64,000 nt of DNA from a bacterium (GTDB taxonomy: Bacteria; Orphanbacterota; Orphanbacteria; Orphanbacterales; Orphanbacteraceae): NCBI GenBank assembly GCA_025782575.1, contig JALGYY010000009.1, forward strand, positions 62,001-126,000, read 5' to 3'. How positions within the stretch are numbered: position 1 is the first letter of the stretch; each line of letters opens with the position of its first letter. The position numbers and the translations under genes are program-made. Shown here in pieces: positions 19,301 through 29,100 of this stretch. The notes under the pieces were generated by a model. That model made no database searches, was not told the DNA's origin, and saw only the letters and a program-made list of their open reading frames with translations.

Positions 19301-19441
19301 ATCGCCATGGGACACATCGATCGACTGCTCTACTTCTGTGAAACAAAATGAATGTGGTTCACGTAGTTTATATATAGAGTAAATGGATTGGCAAGGTAAC
19401 GGCCCGCTTTGAACCCCGGGGCCTTTCAAGAGAGGTGAAAC

Positions 19442-19873
19442 ATGACCTGGTGGATGTGGATCGCTCTTGGTGCGGTCTTTTTTATCGCAGAAATGGTGCT
19501 CTCCACGGATTTCTACCTCGTATTCTTCGGAGCCTCCGCGCTTGTTGTCGGCTTCCTTGCGCTTCTGGGGATCGTACTTCCGGAGTGGATGGCGTGGCTC
19601 CTGTTTGCAGGACTCGCCATTTTGTCTCTCGTTTTCTATCGAAAGAAATTACGTGAAATCCTCTTCAATCCTGATGCTCAAGTGGATGAGGAGATCGTTG
19701 GTAAGCCCGTGTCGGCGATCAGGGCCGTTCCGGTGGGTGGGGCCGGCCAGGTGGAGTTTCGTGGCACGGTCTGGAAGGCACGGAATATCGGTGAGGAGAG
19801 TATTGACGCAGGTGACCGGTGCCGTGTGGACCGGGTCGAAGGCGTTACACTCCTCGTTCGCAAGATCAGTTGA
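19442..19873 (+). CDS. Short NfeD family membrane protein
   Basis: The 143-residue protein has two or three N-terminal membrane segments (MWIALGAVFFIAEMVL, FYLVFFGASALVVGFLALLG, MAWLLFAGLAILSLVFY), then a soluble C-terminal OB-fold (about residues 80-143, ending VDRVEGVTLLVRK). This is the short NfeD architecture without the N-terminal ClpP-like protease. Such proteins are encoded with SPFH proteins, as here: the SPFH gene starts 15 bases downstream. GAGAGGTG precedes the ATG. The likely role is in membrane microdomain organisation together with its partner; the exact function is not established. Confidence 0.85.
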   Translation: MTWWMWIALGAVFFIAEMVLSTDFYLVFFGASALVVGFLALLGIVLPEWMAWLLFAGLAILSLVFYRKKLREILFNPDAQVDEEIVGKPVSAIRAVPVGGAGQVEFRGTVWKARNIGEESIDAGDRCRVDRVEGVTLLVRKIS

Positions 19874-19888
19874 AGGGAGGTAATACTA

Positions 19889-20827
19889 ATGGGAACGGAA
19901 ACTCTGTTCGCAGTCGGTTTCGTAGTGCTCCTGGTGATCATCGTGATCGCAAAGACCGCGATCGTGGTCCCCCAGCAGAGTGCATTCATCGTTGAGTATC
20001 TGGGAAAGTACAGCAAGAATCTGCAGGCGGGATTTCATCTTCTCATTCCATTCGTCGAAAAGGTCGCCTACAAACACAGCCTGAAAGAGAGGGCTATCGA
20101 CGTTGCGGAACAGGTCTGTATCACGCGCGACAACGTACAGGTCGGCGTGGACGGTGTTCTCTATCTGAAGATCCTGGACGCGCGGAAGGCTTCTTACGGG
20201 ATCGGCGACTATCTGTTCGGAATCGCCCAGCTTGCTCAGACCACGCTTCGTAGCGAAATCGGTAAGATCGATCTCGATCGCACGTTCGAAGAGCGGTCCC
20301 ACATTAACTCTCTTGTGGTAGAGGAGCTCGACAAGGCATCGGATCCATGGGGAGTGAAAGTACTCCGCTATGAGATCAAGAATATCAATCCGCCCCATGA
20401 TGTTCTGAGTGCCATGGAAAAACAGATGCGAGCGGAACGGGAAAAACGGGCTGTGATCCTTACTTCGGAAGGGGAGAGGGATGCCAAGATCAACAAGGCG
20501 GAGGGGGAAAAGCAGAGCATGATTCGGGTCGCGGAGGGAAATGCTGCGGCGATTCTGCTGAGGGCGACCGCGACGGCTGAAGGACTGAGGAAGGTCGGCG
20601 AATCGCTCACGACCGAAGGAGGTGGTCGGGCGATGGAGCTCCGAATTGCGGAACAGTATCTGGGCGAGTTCGGTAAGCTGGCACATGAGAGCAATACGAT
20701 CGTGCTCCCGGCTACGCTCACGGACGTCGGTTCTATGATTACGCTCGCTACCGGGCTTCTGAAGAAAAAGGACTCAGGTGGAAACGGTGGTCGGGGAAGT
20801 GAGGCTCGCGAGTCACTTCGAGTCTGA
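19889..20827 (+). CDS. SPFH/stomatin family membrane protein (QmcA type)
   Basis: A 312-residue SPFH (band 7) protein. An N-terminal membrane anchor (FAVGFVVLLVIIVIAKTAIV) is followed by the SPFH domain (about residues 30-200, with GFHLLIPFVEKVAYKHSLKE and QLAQTTLRSEIGKIDLDRTF) and a coiled, Glu/Arg/Ala-rich segment (MEKQMRAEREKRAVILTSEG). Proteins of this type form large membrane-bound cages. It sits directly behind a short NfeD gene, the same pairing as E. coli ybbK-ybbL. AGGGAGG precedes the ATG. A second, more divergent SPFH/NfeD pair lies at 38.3-40.4 kb. Confidence 0.88.
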   Translation: MGTETLFAVGFVVLLVIIVIAKTAIVVPQQSAFIVEYLGKYSKNLQAGFHLLIPFVEKVAYKHSLKERAIDVAEQVCITRDNVQVGVDGVLYLKILDARKASYGIGDYLFGIAQLAQTTLRSEIGKIDLDRTFEERSHINSLVVEELDKASDPWGVKVLRYEIKNINPPHDVLSAMEKQMRAEREKRAVILTSEGERDAKINKAEGEKQSMIRVAEGNAAAILLRATATAEGLRKVGESLTTEGGGRAMELRIAEQYLGEFGKLAHESNTIVLPATLTDVGSMITLATGLLKKKDSGGNGGRGSEARESLRV

Positions 20828-20855
20828 TCGCCGGGACAAACAAAAAATCGGGGGA

Positions 20856-20878
20856 GGGCGCCGCTCAGTGTGGCGCCC
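20856..20878. terminator. Terminator hairpin between convergent genes
   Basis: GGGCGCC (20856-20862) and GGCGCCC (20872-20878) form a 7-bp GC stem with a 9-base loop, 28 bases after the SPFH stop and 17 before the stop of the convergent lipoprotein gene. Confidence 0.55.
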
Positions 20879-20895
20879 ATTCTCGTATCGGATAG

Positions 20896-22980
20896 CTACT
20901 CTTTCGTGTCGATAGTATAGGAGACGATCCCGGTGGGAAGTGTGCCGTTCAGTCCAAAGGTATAGGTCCCGGAGAGTGCCAGGCGGACGGGATCGTAGCT
21001 CCCCTCGAAGAGAACCTGCACATTCTGGTGTCCTGCCACATCTCCGACGCCTCGTAGGCTGAAACCGTAGGCGTCGTGGCTTGCTGTCAGTTCCCCTTCC
21101 ACTCTGATGAAATTCCCACTCGACTCGATCGAGATCTCGGTTGTCGTTTCTTCTCCCGTCTCGGGGAATGCATCGCAGGTAAACCGGACCTGGAGTCGGA
21201 TCGGCCGTTCAAAGCCACCGCTTCCGAGTAGATCTCGATCGAGAGGGGGTGACGAGTCGTGACTTAACAGGAAGTCCCCCGAAAAAGCTCGCGCCCGCTC
21301 GCCGCAAAGGACACCGACGAGCCCGTCCTCGAAGCTGGGAGCGAGCGTTTCGACGCCCCCTTCCTCGCTGCCGAGCCACTCGCCGGATGAGCCCTTCCAG
21401 CCGGGGAACGCCCCCTGGCCTCCCCAGCCACCGTTTCCGGCACTGTCGAGGATCGCGGCGCCTGCGTTTCCCGGCTGCGCACCCGATCCTCCCGAGCCGC
21501 CGCCCGCGTCCTCTACCGTGGAGCCTCCTTCTCCGCCGATTCCCCCTTCGGTAGCAGGGCAGATACAGGCATGCCTGCCTGGTCCCCCGTTGCCCCCCCG
21601 AAAGACGCCGGGCCCACCGTCACCGCCGGTTCCATACGGCTCGTCGTTGAAGGGGCTCACTAGCGTTGCATCACCTCCGTCACCGCCGAATGCGCCGAGA
21701 ACTCCTCCCCGGCCTCCTCCGCTGCACTCTTCGTTGCCGCGGCCACCTCTTCCCCCAAGAGCGATCGCTTCGCCACCCGCGCCGCCGTTTCCGCCGTCCA
21801 CAAGAGGAGTCTCGGCAGGTTCGTTCCAGCCGAATAGAGTGATCCGATTCCCTGTGGCATCGCCGCCGTCTCCTCCCGTAGCAAACGCGTTTCCCCCCGA
21901 TTGCGCGACCCGGCCGTTACAGTCCTGGCGTCCGTCTCCTCCCTGTGCGAAAGCATTCCCCCCTACTCCCCCGTCGCCGATCGTGATCCGGAGATTCTGT
22001 AGGCCGGCAGGAACACTGCCGGAGGAGAGGCGCAGCCGGCCCGGCCCGCCACCGTCGCCACCATCCGCACGTGCCGCCCACCCTACCGGAGCTTCGATAC
22101 GATCGTTCGTGACCGCTGTCGCTTCCCCTCCCGGACCGCCCGATCCGGTCACCAGGCGGGCGGAACCGGACAGTTGAATCGAGTCTCTCGCGCTCAACTC
22201 GATCGGACCACCCCGCCCACCTTCACCAGCTTCGATGTCGATGTCGTCATGGGCGGTACTCGAGGCGGCTCCACCAGGTCCGCCGCTTTGCGAGCGGATC
22301 GTCGCACCTTCACCGAGAATGATGCTGGGAGCGGTCAGTCGGACCCCGGCACCTGCGTACCCCGGTCCGCCGTCGATCCCGTGGATCCCGGTCGGCGCGG
22401 ACTCTTCAACCGGTTGGATTGTCCCCCCCGAAACGACGATGCAGCGCAAGGGAGCGGCCGTCGCTTTCGGCTCATGCCCGATACCCAGGCGAGTTTCGGG
22501 GAGCGAATTCCACCAGTCAAATGGGGGGGGCTCGACATTCAGAGAGTCAGGATCGCCGATCCGGAGCTCGATCTCCCCTCCCCCGTCGAGCAGTCCGTCG
22601 TCAATCGTGATTTCCTCGGCAGAAATGATTCGGATCCCTTCCGGGAAGTCGGGATCTTCAGGCTCGAGAGGCATGCTTCGAACCACACCTGTAATGGAAA
22701 TGGACTCTTCAGAACCCAGGCGGAGATAACCTCCGGCGTGAAGCTCTCCCTCGATCAGGACCTCGCCTTCCACATGAACTATAAGATTGCCGTCTGAAGT
22801 AACCGTGACTCCGCGGGGAATGAACATGCTTGTGAAAGTTCGCCCACTCTGAATAATGGCATCTTCCACTGGGGCGAACCGAATAGGGTCAGAAGTGAAA
22901 TCCGGCGAGCCGGCGTCGGGTGTACAGCCGGCCAGCAAAGCAAAGTAGACAACAAACGCAATTGGAAACAATCGGCGCAC
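20896..22980 (-). CDS. Glycine-rich repeat lipoprotein
   Basis: The 694-residue protein is probably a surface or periplasmic lipoprotein. A signal peptide ends in the lipobox LLAGC (Cys about residue 19). Residues about 40-170 look like a beta-helix or polymer-like region (VTVTSDGNLIVHVEGEVLIEGELHAGGYL). Residues about 200-560 are dominated by GGxGGxG and GGDGG patterns with little else. The last 130 residues return to normal composition (IRLQVRFTCDAFPETGEETT) and may form a beta-sandwich. ATG 22980 follows AGGGGG. Such Gly-rich segments occur in PGRS-like and plant-cell-wall-like proteins, but I cannot assign a function. Its gene is separate from the RND operon upstream (84-base gap). Confidence 0.75.
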   Translation of the reverse strand: MRRLFPIAFVVYFALLAGCTPDAGSPDFTSDPIRFAPVEDAIIQSGRTFTSMFIPRGVTVTSDGNLIVHVEGEVLIEGELHAGGYLRLGSEESISITGVVRSMPLEPEDPDFPEGIRIISAEEITIDDGLLDGGGEIELRIGDPDSLNVEPPPFDWWNSLPETRLGIGHEPKATAAPLRCIVVSGGTIQPVEESAPTGIHGIDGGPGYAGAGVRLTAPSIILGEGATIRSQSGGPGGAASSTAHDDIDIEAGEGGRGGPIELSARDSIQLSGSARLVTGSGGPGGEATAVTNDRIEAPVGWAARADGGDGGGPGRLRLSSGSVPAGLQNLRITIGDGGVGGNAFAQGGDGRQDCNGRVAQSGGNAFATGGDGGDATGNRITLFGWNEPAETPLVDGGNGGAGGEAIALGGRGGRGNEECSGGGRGGVLGAFGGDGGDATLVSPFNDEPYGTGGDGGPGVFRGGNGGPGRHACICPATEGGIGGEGGSTVEDAGGGSGGSGAQPGNAGAAILDSAGNGGWGGQGAFPGWKGSSGEWLGSEEGGVETLAPSFEDGLVGVLCGERARAFSGDFLLSHDSSPPLDRDLLGSGGFERPIRLQVRFTCDAFPETGEETTTEISIESSGNFIRVEGELTASHDAYGFSLRGVGDVAGHQNVQVLFEGSYDPVRLALSGTYTFGLNGTLPTGIVSYTIDTKE

Positions 22981-23064
22981 GGGCTATCCCCCTGATATAG
23001 GAAACCACCCCATTATGACTTCGGTCATGAAGATTGACAAGTTATCAGGAGACGACCCGGTTTC

Positions 23065-26000
23065 CTAGCGCGCGGTTTTCTTCTCTCTCCACGGGAGAGG
23101 GGACCGGCCGAGGCCCCAGTTGATTGTCATACGAAAGCGGGCGACCGCTCGCTCGGCGAGAACATAAAATGTAGGTAGAATAACGAGAGTGAGAATGGTA
23201 CTCGTGGCGAGTCCGCCCATTACCGCACGTGCGAGCGGGTAATAGTAACCGTCACCTACCGTCGCTTTTCCAAGGGCGAGAGGAATCAACCCGAGAATGG
23301 TGGTCAATGCGGTCATCAGAATAGGCCGGAAACGATCCCGGCAACCGTCAAGAATCGCCTTCTCTCTCTCATATCCCTTTTTCCGCAGGCTATTCACATG
23401 GTCGAGCAGTACAATCCCGTTATTAACCACAATGCCGATCAGAATGACGATTCCGATCATGGCCATAATATTGAAAGGAGTATGGGAGATCATCAGGGTC
23501 CAGATGACGCCGAGCGCGGCGAAAGGAATACAGAGCATGATGACAAGGGGATGGAGAAAGGACTCGAACAGGGCGGCCATTACGAAGTAGACGCAACAGA
23601 TTGCAATGAGAATGTTGATCAGCATGTCGTTCTGCTGTTGCTGCTGTTCGACGAGTTCCCGCCCGAAGGACCAGCTGTATCCTGTGGGAAGTTCCATCGA
23701 GTCCATGATCCGGGTAATGCGATCGTTCAGCTCTCTGCTCTCTTCCCCTTCATAGCTTCCCCGGATCGTAATAGCCGTTTTCTGAGACTCCCTGCGGATT
23801 TGGTTCGGCCCTTTTCCCAGTTCGAACCGGGCGACCTGGCCGAGAAGAATCGGCCGGCCATCACGATAGGTGAGAGGAATCTGTTTGAGATTATCGATAT
23901 TGCGGCGGTCAGACTGTTCGAGCACGATCCCCAACTCGATCTCCCGATCCTCCCCCTGGAAGTCACCAAGCGGTACCCCCCGGAAAGTAAGCCCCAGTAT
24001 CTGAGAAACCGTGCGTGCGCTGACCGCGTAACTCGATGCAAGCGTTTTGTCCAGCCGGACCTGGATTTCGTCGGCGCCTTCACTCGCATCGCTACGGACG
24101 TCTTCCAGCTCATCGATCAGCGAGAGCCGGCGGACGACTTCGTCGCCGTATTCCCGGAGGAAGTCGCTGTCTTCCCCGAACAGTGTTACCGCGATCCCTT
24201 TCGCCCCCCGGCCGGCATCTTCGTCGTTACCGAACCGGTATTCGATTCCCGCAAGTACGGGGAGCTCTTCTCGGAGAGTCTTTCGGAGAGCGTTGATCTC
24301 CTTCTCCCCGAAGGGAATGTCCTCTTTGAAAAACAGGCCGAAAGCAGCATAGTTATCTGTGTAAAATGTATAGAGCGATCCGATCCCGAGTCCATCAATC
24401 CGTGGAAGGAGAAACTGTTCGATTTCGTCGACGTACTCCAGAACGCCGTAAACATTCGTGTTGTCGGTGAAATCGAGGCGGATATAGAGATTCTCCTGCT
24501 TTATCCCTCTGTCACCGTCATCTTCCGGTCCGAAATTGGTGATCTTGATGGCCAGGACCGTGAGAAGCAACGTGGCAGGTACTATGACAAGACCGGTCAT
24601 CACGGGATGGCGAATCGCTGTCCACCGGAGAACCTGCAGATAACCGGAACGCGCTGTCGCAAGGATCCTGAACTCTCCCCGGCCGCCGGCGACGCGGGTG
24701 CGGGCGGCAAGAAGCGGTACCAATGTCAGACAGACGACGAGCGACAGAACGAGCGTCGTCGAAATCGTCACACCCACCTCGGAAAGAAAGACGGTAAGTT
24801 GGTTTCCTTTGGTGAGAACGATGGGGGCGAAAACGATAACCGATGTGAGTGTCGAGGCGATCACCGCCATGCTGACCTCACTCGTTCCCTTTCGCGCGGC
24901 GTCCCTGGCTGAATCGCCTCGCTCCCTTCGTTTGAATATCGACTCGAGCACGACAATCGCGTTGTCTACGAGCATGCCCACTGCCAGCATAAGCCCCATC
25001 ATGGTGAGCATATTCAATGTGCGTTCGGTCAGATAAAGAAAGATGAGCGTGGAAATCACGGAAAACGGAATGGCGATCGCCACGATCAGGGTCGGCTGTA
25101 TGCGCCTCAGAAAAAAGAGGAGGATCGCCACGGCGAAAAAGGCACCGATCAACCCCGACTGCAAGAGCCCGGTCAGTGAGTTCTTGATCTGTCTCGCCTG
25201 GTCGAAAAAGAGAATGACCTCGATTCCTTCCAGTGACGGGTCTGCTTGGATCTGTTCAAGAACCTCGTGGACCCGTTCGGAAACTTCGACGATATTCCCC
25301 CCCGACGCCTTTTGAATGTCGAATGCGATGGCCGGCTCGCCGTTCAGTCTTCTGTAGTACGAAGGGGCAGGTTCGCTGAATACCACGTCCGCCACATCCT
25401 GCAATCGAAGCCCGGTGCTGTTGACTTCCAGATTCTTAACGTCATCGATCGATCGAAACTGGCCGAGGGAGCGGACACTGATCCTCTGGCCCCCGTCATA
25501 CACACGGCCGAGGGAGAGATCGATATTATTGGTAAGCAGTTTCTGGAAGAGGTGATCGCCGTCAAGCGAGTGTTCGAGCAACTTTTCGAGATGAAGATAG
25601 ATGGTGATGCTCTTGGGGGCGACGCCGTCGACATTGACGCGCCCCACGCCGTCGATCCGGCGGAGGGGGTTCAGTATCCGCCGTTCGAGAAGATCGTACT
25701 CACCGGCCAGATCGCGTCCCTCTGCGCTGATCCGCCCCACGATGATCGGAATGTCGTTGGAGTTGAAAGTGAAGATGAAGTAATCCCGCACATCAGTCGG
25801 GAGAAGAGCCCGCACCTGCTCCATTTTTTCCTGCACGTCCATCCGGAGGACATCGATGCTCCGCTCGAAATCGAATTGCATGGCGATGAACGCGCCGTCA
25901 CGATCGGAATAGGAGTCGAGTTCCCGAATGCCGCCGAGTGTGGCCATGACTTCCTCTATAGGACGGGAGATCTCTTTCTCCACCTGGCTCGGAATGGCGT

Positions 26001-26157
26001 TCGGATAAGGAATCTGAACGCCAACGAAGGGGAAATCAATCTTGGGAAGGAAATCGAGCTTGAGACGGGGAAGGCAGACACCTCCGAGAACGACGATCGC
26101 CAGCGTCGTTACCAGAATGGTAACAGGCCGGCGAAGGGCGAAATCGGAGACCCGCAT
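23065..26157 (-). CDS. RND efflux pump, inner-membrane subunit (second)
   Basis: The 1030-residue protein is of the hydrophobe/amphiphile efflux (AcrB) type, driven by the proton gradient. It has an N-terminal segment (VTILVTTLAIVVLGG), two large periplasmic loops (about residues 30-330 and 540-830) and twelve membrane segments. TM4 carries the conserved GMLVDNAIVVLES; the second half has GIVIL..GIVVNNGIVLLD. The gene starts 4 bases after the previous RND gene, so it is the third gene of the adaptor-RND-RND operon. No TolC-like outer-membrane channel is encoded here. Substrate cannot be predicted. Confidence 0.9.
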   Translation of the reverse strand: MRVSDFALRRPVTILVTTLAIVVLGGVCLPRLKLDFLPKIDFPFVGVQIPYPNAIPSQVEKEISRPIEEVMATLGGIRELDSYSDRDGAFIAMQFDFERSIDVLRMDVQEKMEQVRALLPTDVRDYFIFTFNSNDIPIIVGRISAEGRDLAGEYDLLERRILNPLRRIDGVGRVNVDGVAPKSITIYLHLEKLLEHSLDGDHLFQKLLTNNIDLSLGRVYDGGQRISVRSLGQFRSIDDVKNLEVNSTGLRLQDVADVVFSEPAPSYYRRLNGEPAIAFDIQKASGGNIVEVSERVHEVLEQIQADPSLEGIEVILFFDQARQIKNSLTGLLQSGLIGAFFAVAILLFFLRRIQPTLIVAIAIPFSVISTLIFLYLTERTLNMLTMMGLMLAVGMLVDNAIVVLESIFKRRERGDSARDAARKGTSEVSMAVIASTLTSVIVFAPIVLTKGNQLTVFLSEVGVTISTTLVLSLVVCLTLVPLLAARTRVAGGRGEFRILATARSGYLQVLRWTAIRHPVMTGLVIVPATLLLTVLAIKITNFGPEDDGDRGIKQENLYIRLDFTDNTNVYGVLEYVDEIEQFLLPRIDGLGIGSLYTFYTDNYAAFGLFFKEDIPFGEKEINALRKTLREELPVLAGIEYRFGNDEDAGRGAKGIAVTLFGEDSDFLREYGDEVVRRLSLIDELEDVRSDASEGADEIQVRLDKTLASSYAVSARTVSQILGLTFRGVPLGDFQGEDREIELGIVLEQSDRRNIDNLKQIPLTYRDGRPILLGQVARFELGKGPNQIRRESQKTAITIRGSYEGEESRELNDRITRIMDSMELPTGYSWSFGRELVEQQQQQNDMLINILIAICCVYFVMAALFESFLHPLVIMLCIPFAALGVIWTLMISHTPFNIMAMIGIVILIGIVVNNGIVLLDHVNSLRKKGYEREKAILDGCRDRFRPILMTALTTILGLIPLALGKATVGDGYYYPLARAVMGGLATSTILTLVILPTFYVLAERAVARFRMTINWGLGRSPLPWREKKTAR

Positions 26158-26160
26158 GGT

Positions 26161-29100
26161 TTACGGTCTCCTGTCGAGCGTCGCATAAGTGACGGGGATG
26201 ACTATCAGCGTCAGAAGCGTGGAGAGGGTAAGTCCGCCGATCACCGCGATAGCCATGGGTGCGCGAATCTCAGCACCCTCGCCGAGGCCGAGCGCCATGG
26301 GGAGGAGGGCGAGTACGGTAGTCAACGTGGTCATCAAGATCGGGCGAAGCCGTGCCGAAGCTCCCTCTACGATCGCCTCGAATTTTTCGAGCCCTTCACG
26401 GCGCCTCTGATTGATGAAGTCGATCATGATGATGGCGTTGTTTACGACGATCCCGGTCAGCATGACAGCCCCGATCAGGACGACGATACTGATTGCCGTA
26501 CCCGTCACCGCCAGGGCGATAACAACTCCTACCATGCCGAGTGGGACGGAGAGCAGAATGACGAACGGGTGCAGAAAAGACTCGAACTGGCTCGCCATTA
26601 CCATATAGACCATGAAAATCGCCAGCGACACCGCAAGCATGAGGCTCCTGAATGACGTGGCGATCTCCCGGTTCTGCCCGCCCATGGAAGCGGAGAGTGT
26701 GGCCGGGGGGGGAGAATCGGCGATCAGTCTTTCGATATCCCGTGTCGCTCCGCCGAGATCACGGCCCGATAGATTCGCACGGATTACGGCGGCTCGCTGC
26801 TGGCCGATATGAGTGATCTGCGACGGACCGCGGCCGAGTGTGATATCAGCAACCGATGAGAGCGGAATGGAAATACCGTCTACCTGGCTCACGACGAGAT
26901 CATGGACTTCGTCTACAGTGAGTTCGGTGGCGTGGGCCGTCCGAACAAGGATGTCGATCTGGCGATCCCGCTCTTTGAGCCGAGTCGCCACCTGGCCGCG
27001 GATCTTGTTTCGAAGGAGCCGCGAAACCGTTTCAAGATTAAGGTCGAGCGAAGCCATCCGGTCCCTGCGAAAAGCGATCTGCACCTCCGGGCTGCCGTCT
27101 TCCAGGTCGCTCCGTACGTCGCGAAGCCCCTCGAGACGGCTCATCGCGTAGGCGAGATCATCTGAATAGCGTTTGAGTTCGGCCAGGTCATAGCCGTAGA
27201 TATGAACCTCGATCGGTGTTTGAAAGCTGAAATAGCTTGGCCGGCGAAAAGTAGACTTGATTGCCGGGAGCTCGGCAAGAGCTTTTCGCATACGCGCGAT
27301 TACCGCTTCTTCCTGCGCACGGTCTCCCCGGTCTTCGATCACCAGGTTGATGCGGGCGATATTTTCCCGCCGCTGGGTTCCGGATCCGCCGAACTCGGGG
27401 CTCTCGCCGATGCTGGAAAAGAAGAGACTGACGTCATCGTCCTTTTCGGCGGATCGTTCCACCCTCCGAACCATTTGTTCGCAGGCGTTCAGGGGTGTAC
27501 CGGGAGGGAGCTCGAGATCGAATCCGAATTCCCCTTGTGAGAAGGGGGGGACGAGCTCGATACCGAGGCGGGGAACGAGAGCGGCACCTACAGCTCCGAG
27601 CAGAAGTGCGACAAAGAGCGATCGGCCCGGATGGTTAAGGGCGCTCCGGAGAATCCCCGGATAGGCAGAGGCAAGACGGTCCCAGTTTCGATCGAACAGT
27701 GTGTGGACCGGCCGAAGCAGAATGTCGATCAGTTTCGCGAGGCCAATGAGAATCAGCTTGACCAGCCTGATGAGAAGACCCGGAATCAGCACGACGATCG
27801 TGCGCCCGAGCCAGCGGAGCAGGAAGAGCACGAACCGAACCGGCTTCCCGAGCCACCGGAACAGGGTCCTCAGTCTTCCTGTTCTTTTTTCGCCGCCCGG
27901 CGCCGTCACCGATATTCCGGTTCGGTCCGACGGGCGCGCCCCGGATACAGGTTCAACCGTTTCAGGGACTCTTGCTTTTCGGCCGACGCCCACTGTGGCC
28001 ATCACGGGAATCAGCGTGAGCGCGGCAATCAGAGAGACCACGAGGGAAGCTGTCACTGTGAGTGCCTGGTCGCGAAAGATCTGACCGGCCACACCTTCTA
28101 CGAAAATAATCGGAAGAAAGACGGCCACTGTGGTGAGCGTCGATGCGACCACGGCCCGGGAGACTTCGGTCGCCCCGACCAGGGTCGCTTCCCAGGGACC
28201 CTTGCCGAGGGCGCGGTGCCTGCCGATCGCTTCGAGCACCACGATCGCGTTGTCGACGAGCATGCCGACGCCGAGAGCGAGGCCGCCGAGGGACATGATG
28301 TTCAAGGAGACGGAGAATTGCTGCATGACGAAGAAAGTAGCGAGAATGGAGATCGGGATAACCAGTGAAATGATTCCGGTACTCCGCCTGTCCCGCAGAA
28401 ACATGTAGAGAACGAAAACGGCAAGCAACCCGCCGATAATGGCGTTGGAGCGAACCTCATTGATCGAATTCTCGATGAAGGTCGATTGGTCGGAAAGAAT
28501 CTCGATCTGGACTCCGTCGACAAGTTCCTCGTTCAAGAGTCGAAGACGATTCTTGACAGCGCGCGCCACATGAACCGTGTTGGCGCTTCCCTCTTTGTAA
28601 AGCGCCAGTTCGACTGCGTCTTTTCCCTGAACCCGAGAGATGATCTCCTGTTCCTTGTATCCGCGGCTCACCGTGGCCACGTCCTCGATCAGCACACGTC
28701 GGCCGGCATCCTCGAAAAGGACAGTTTTTGCAATATCATCCATTGACTGGAATTCGTTGGTCGTCCGAACGAGGAATTCAGCTTCGCGGTCTCGAAGGCG
28801 TCCGCCCGCGGCGTTCAGGTTTTGATCGTCGAGAAACTGGGATACTGTCGTAATCGGAATGCCGAGCGTGGCAAGACGTCGATCATCCACTTCCACGTGA
28901 ATCTCTTCTTCCAGTCCGCCCCGCACGCGAACCGAAGCGACACCTTCCAGAGACTCCAGTTCCTTCTTGATCAGACGGTCGGCGAGGTACCGAAGAGTAA
29001 CCAGATCCTTTTCACCGTAGAGTCCGATTCGGAGGATCGGATCGAGTGAAGGGTCGAACCGTAGAAGAACCGGCTTGCCGGCATCATCGGGTAGACGGAT

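Noticed and set aside
17861-19429. Long minus-strand extension that would make SucA 1350 residues
   Set aside because: The extra part is exactly antisense to pfp, whose protein is well conserved; the antisense translation has no family resemblance, and SucA motifs begin after ATG 17860.
23398-26655. Long plus-strand frames opposite the RND genes (504 and 469 residues)
   Set aside because: Mirror frames of GC-rich genes; their composition (His/Asp/Arg-rich) is typical of antisense shadows and the minus-strand proteins are clearly real.
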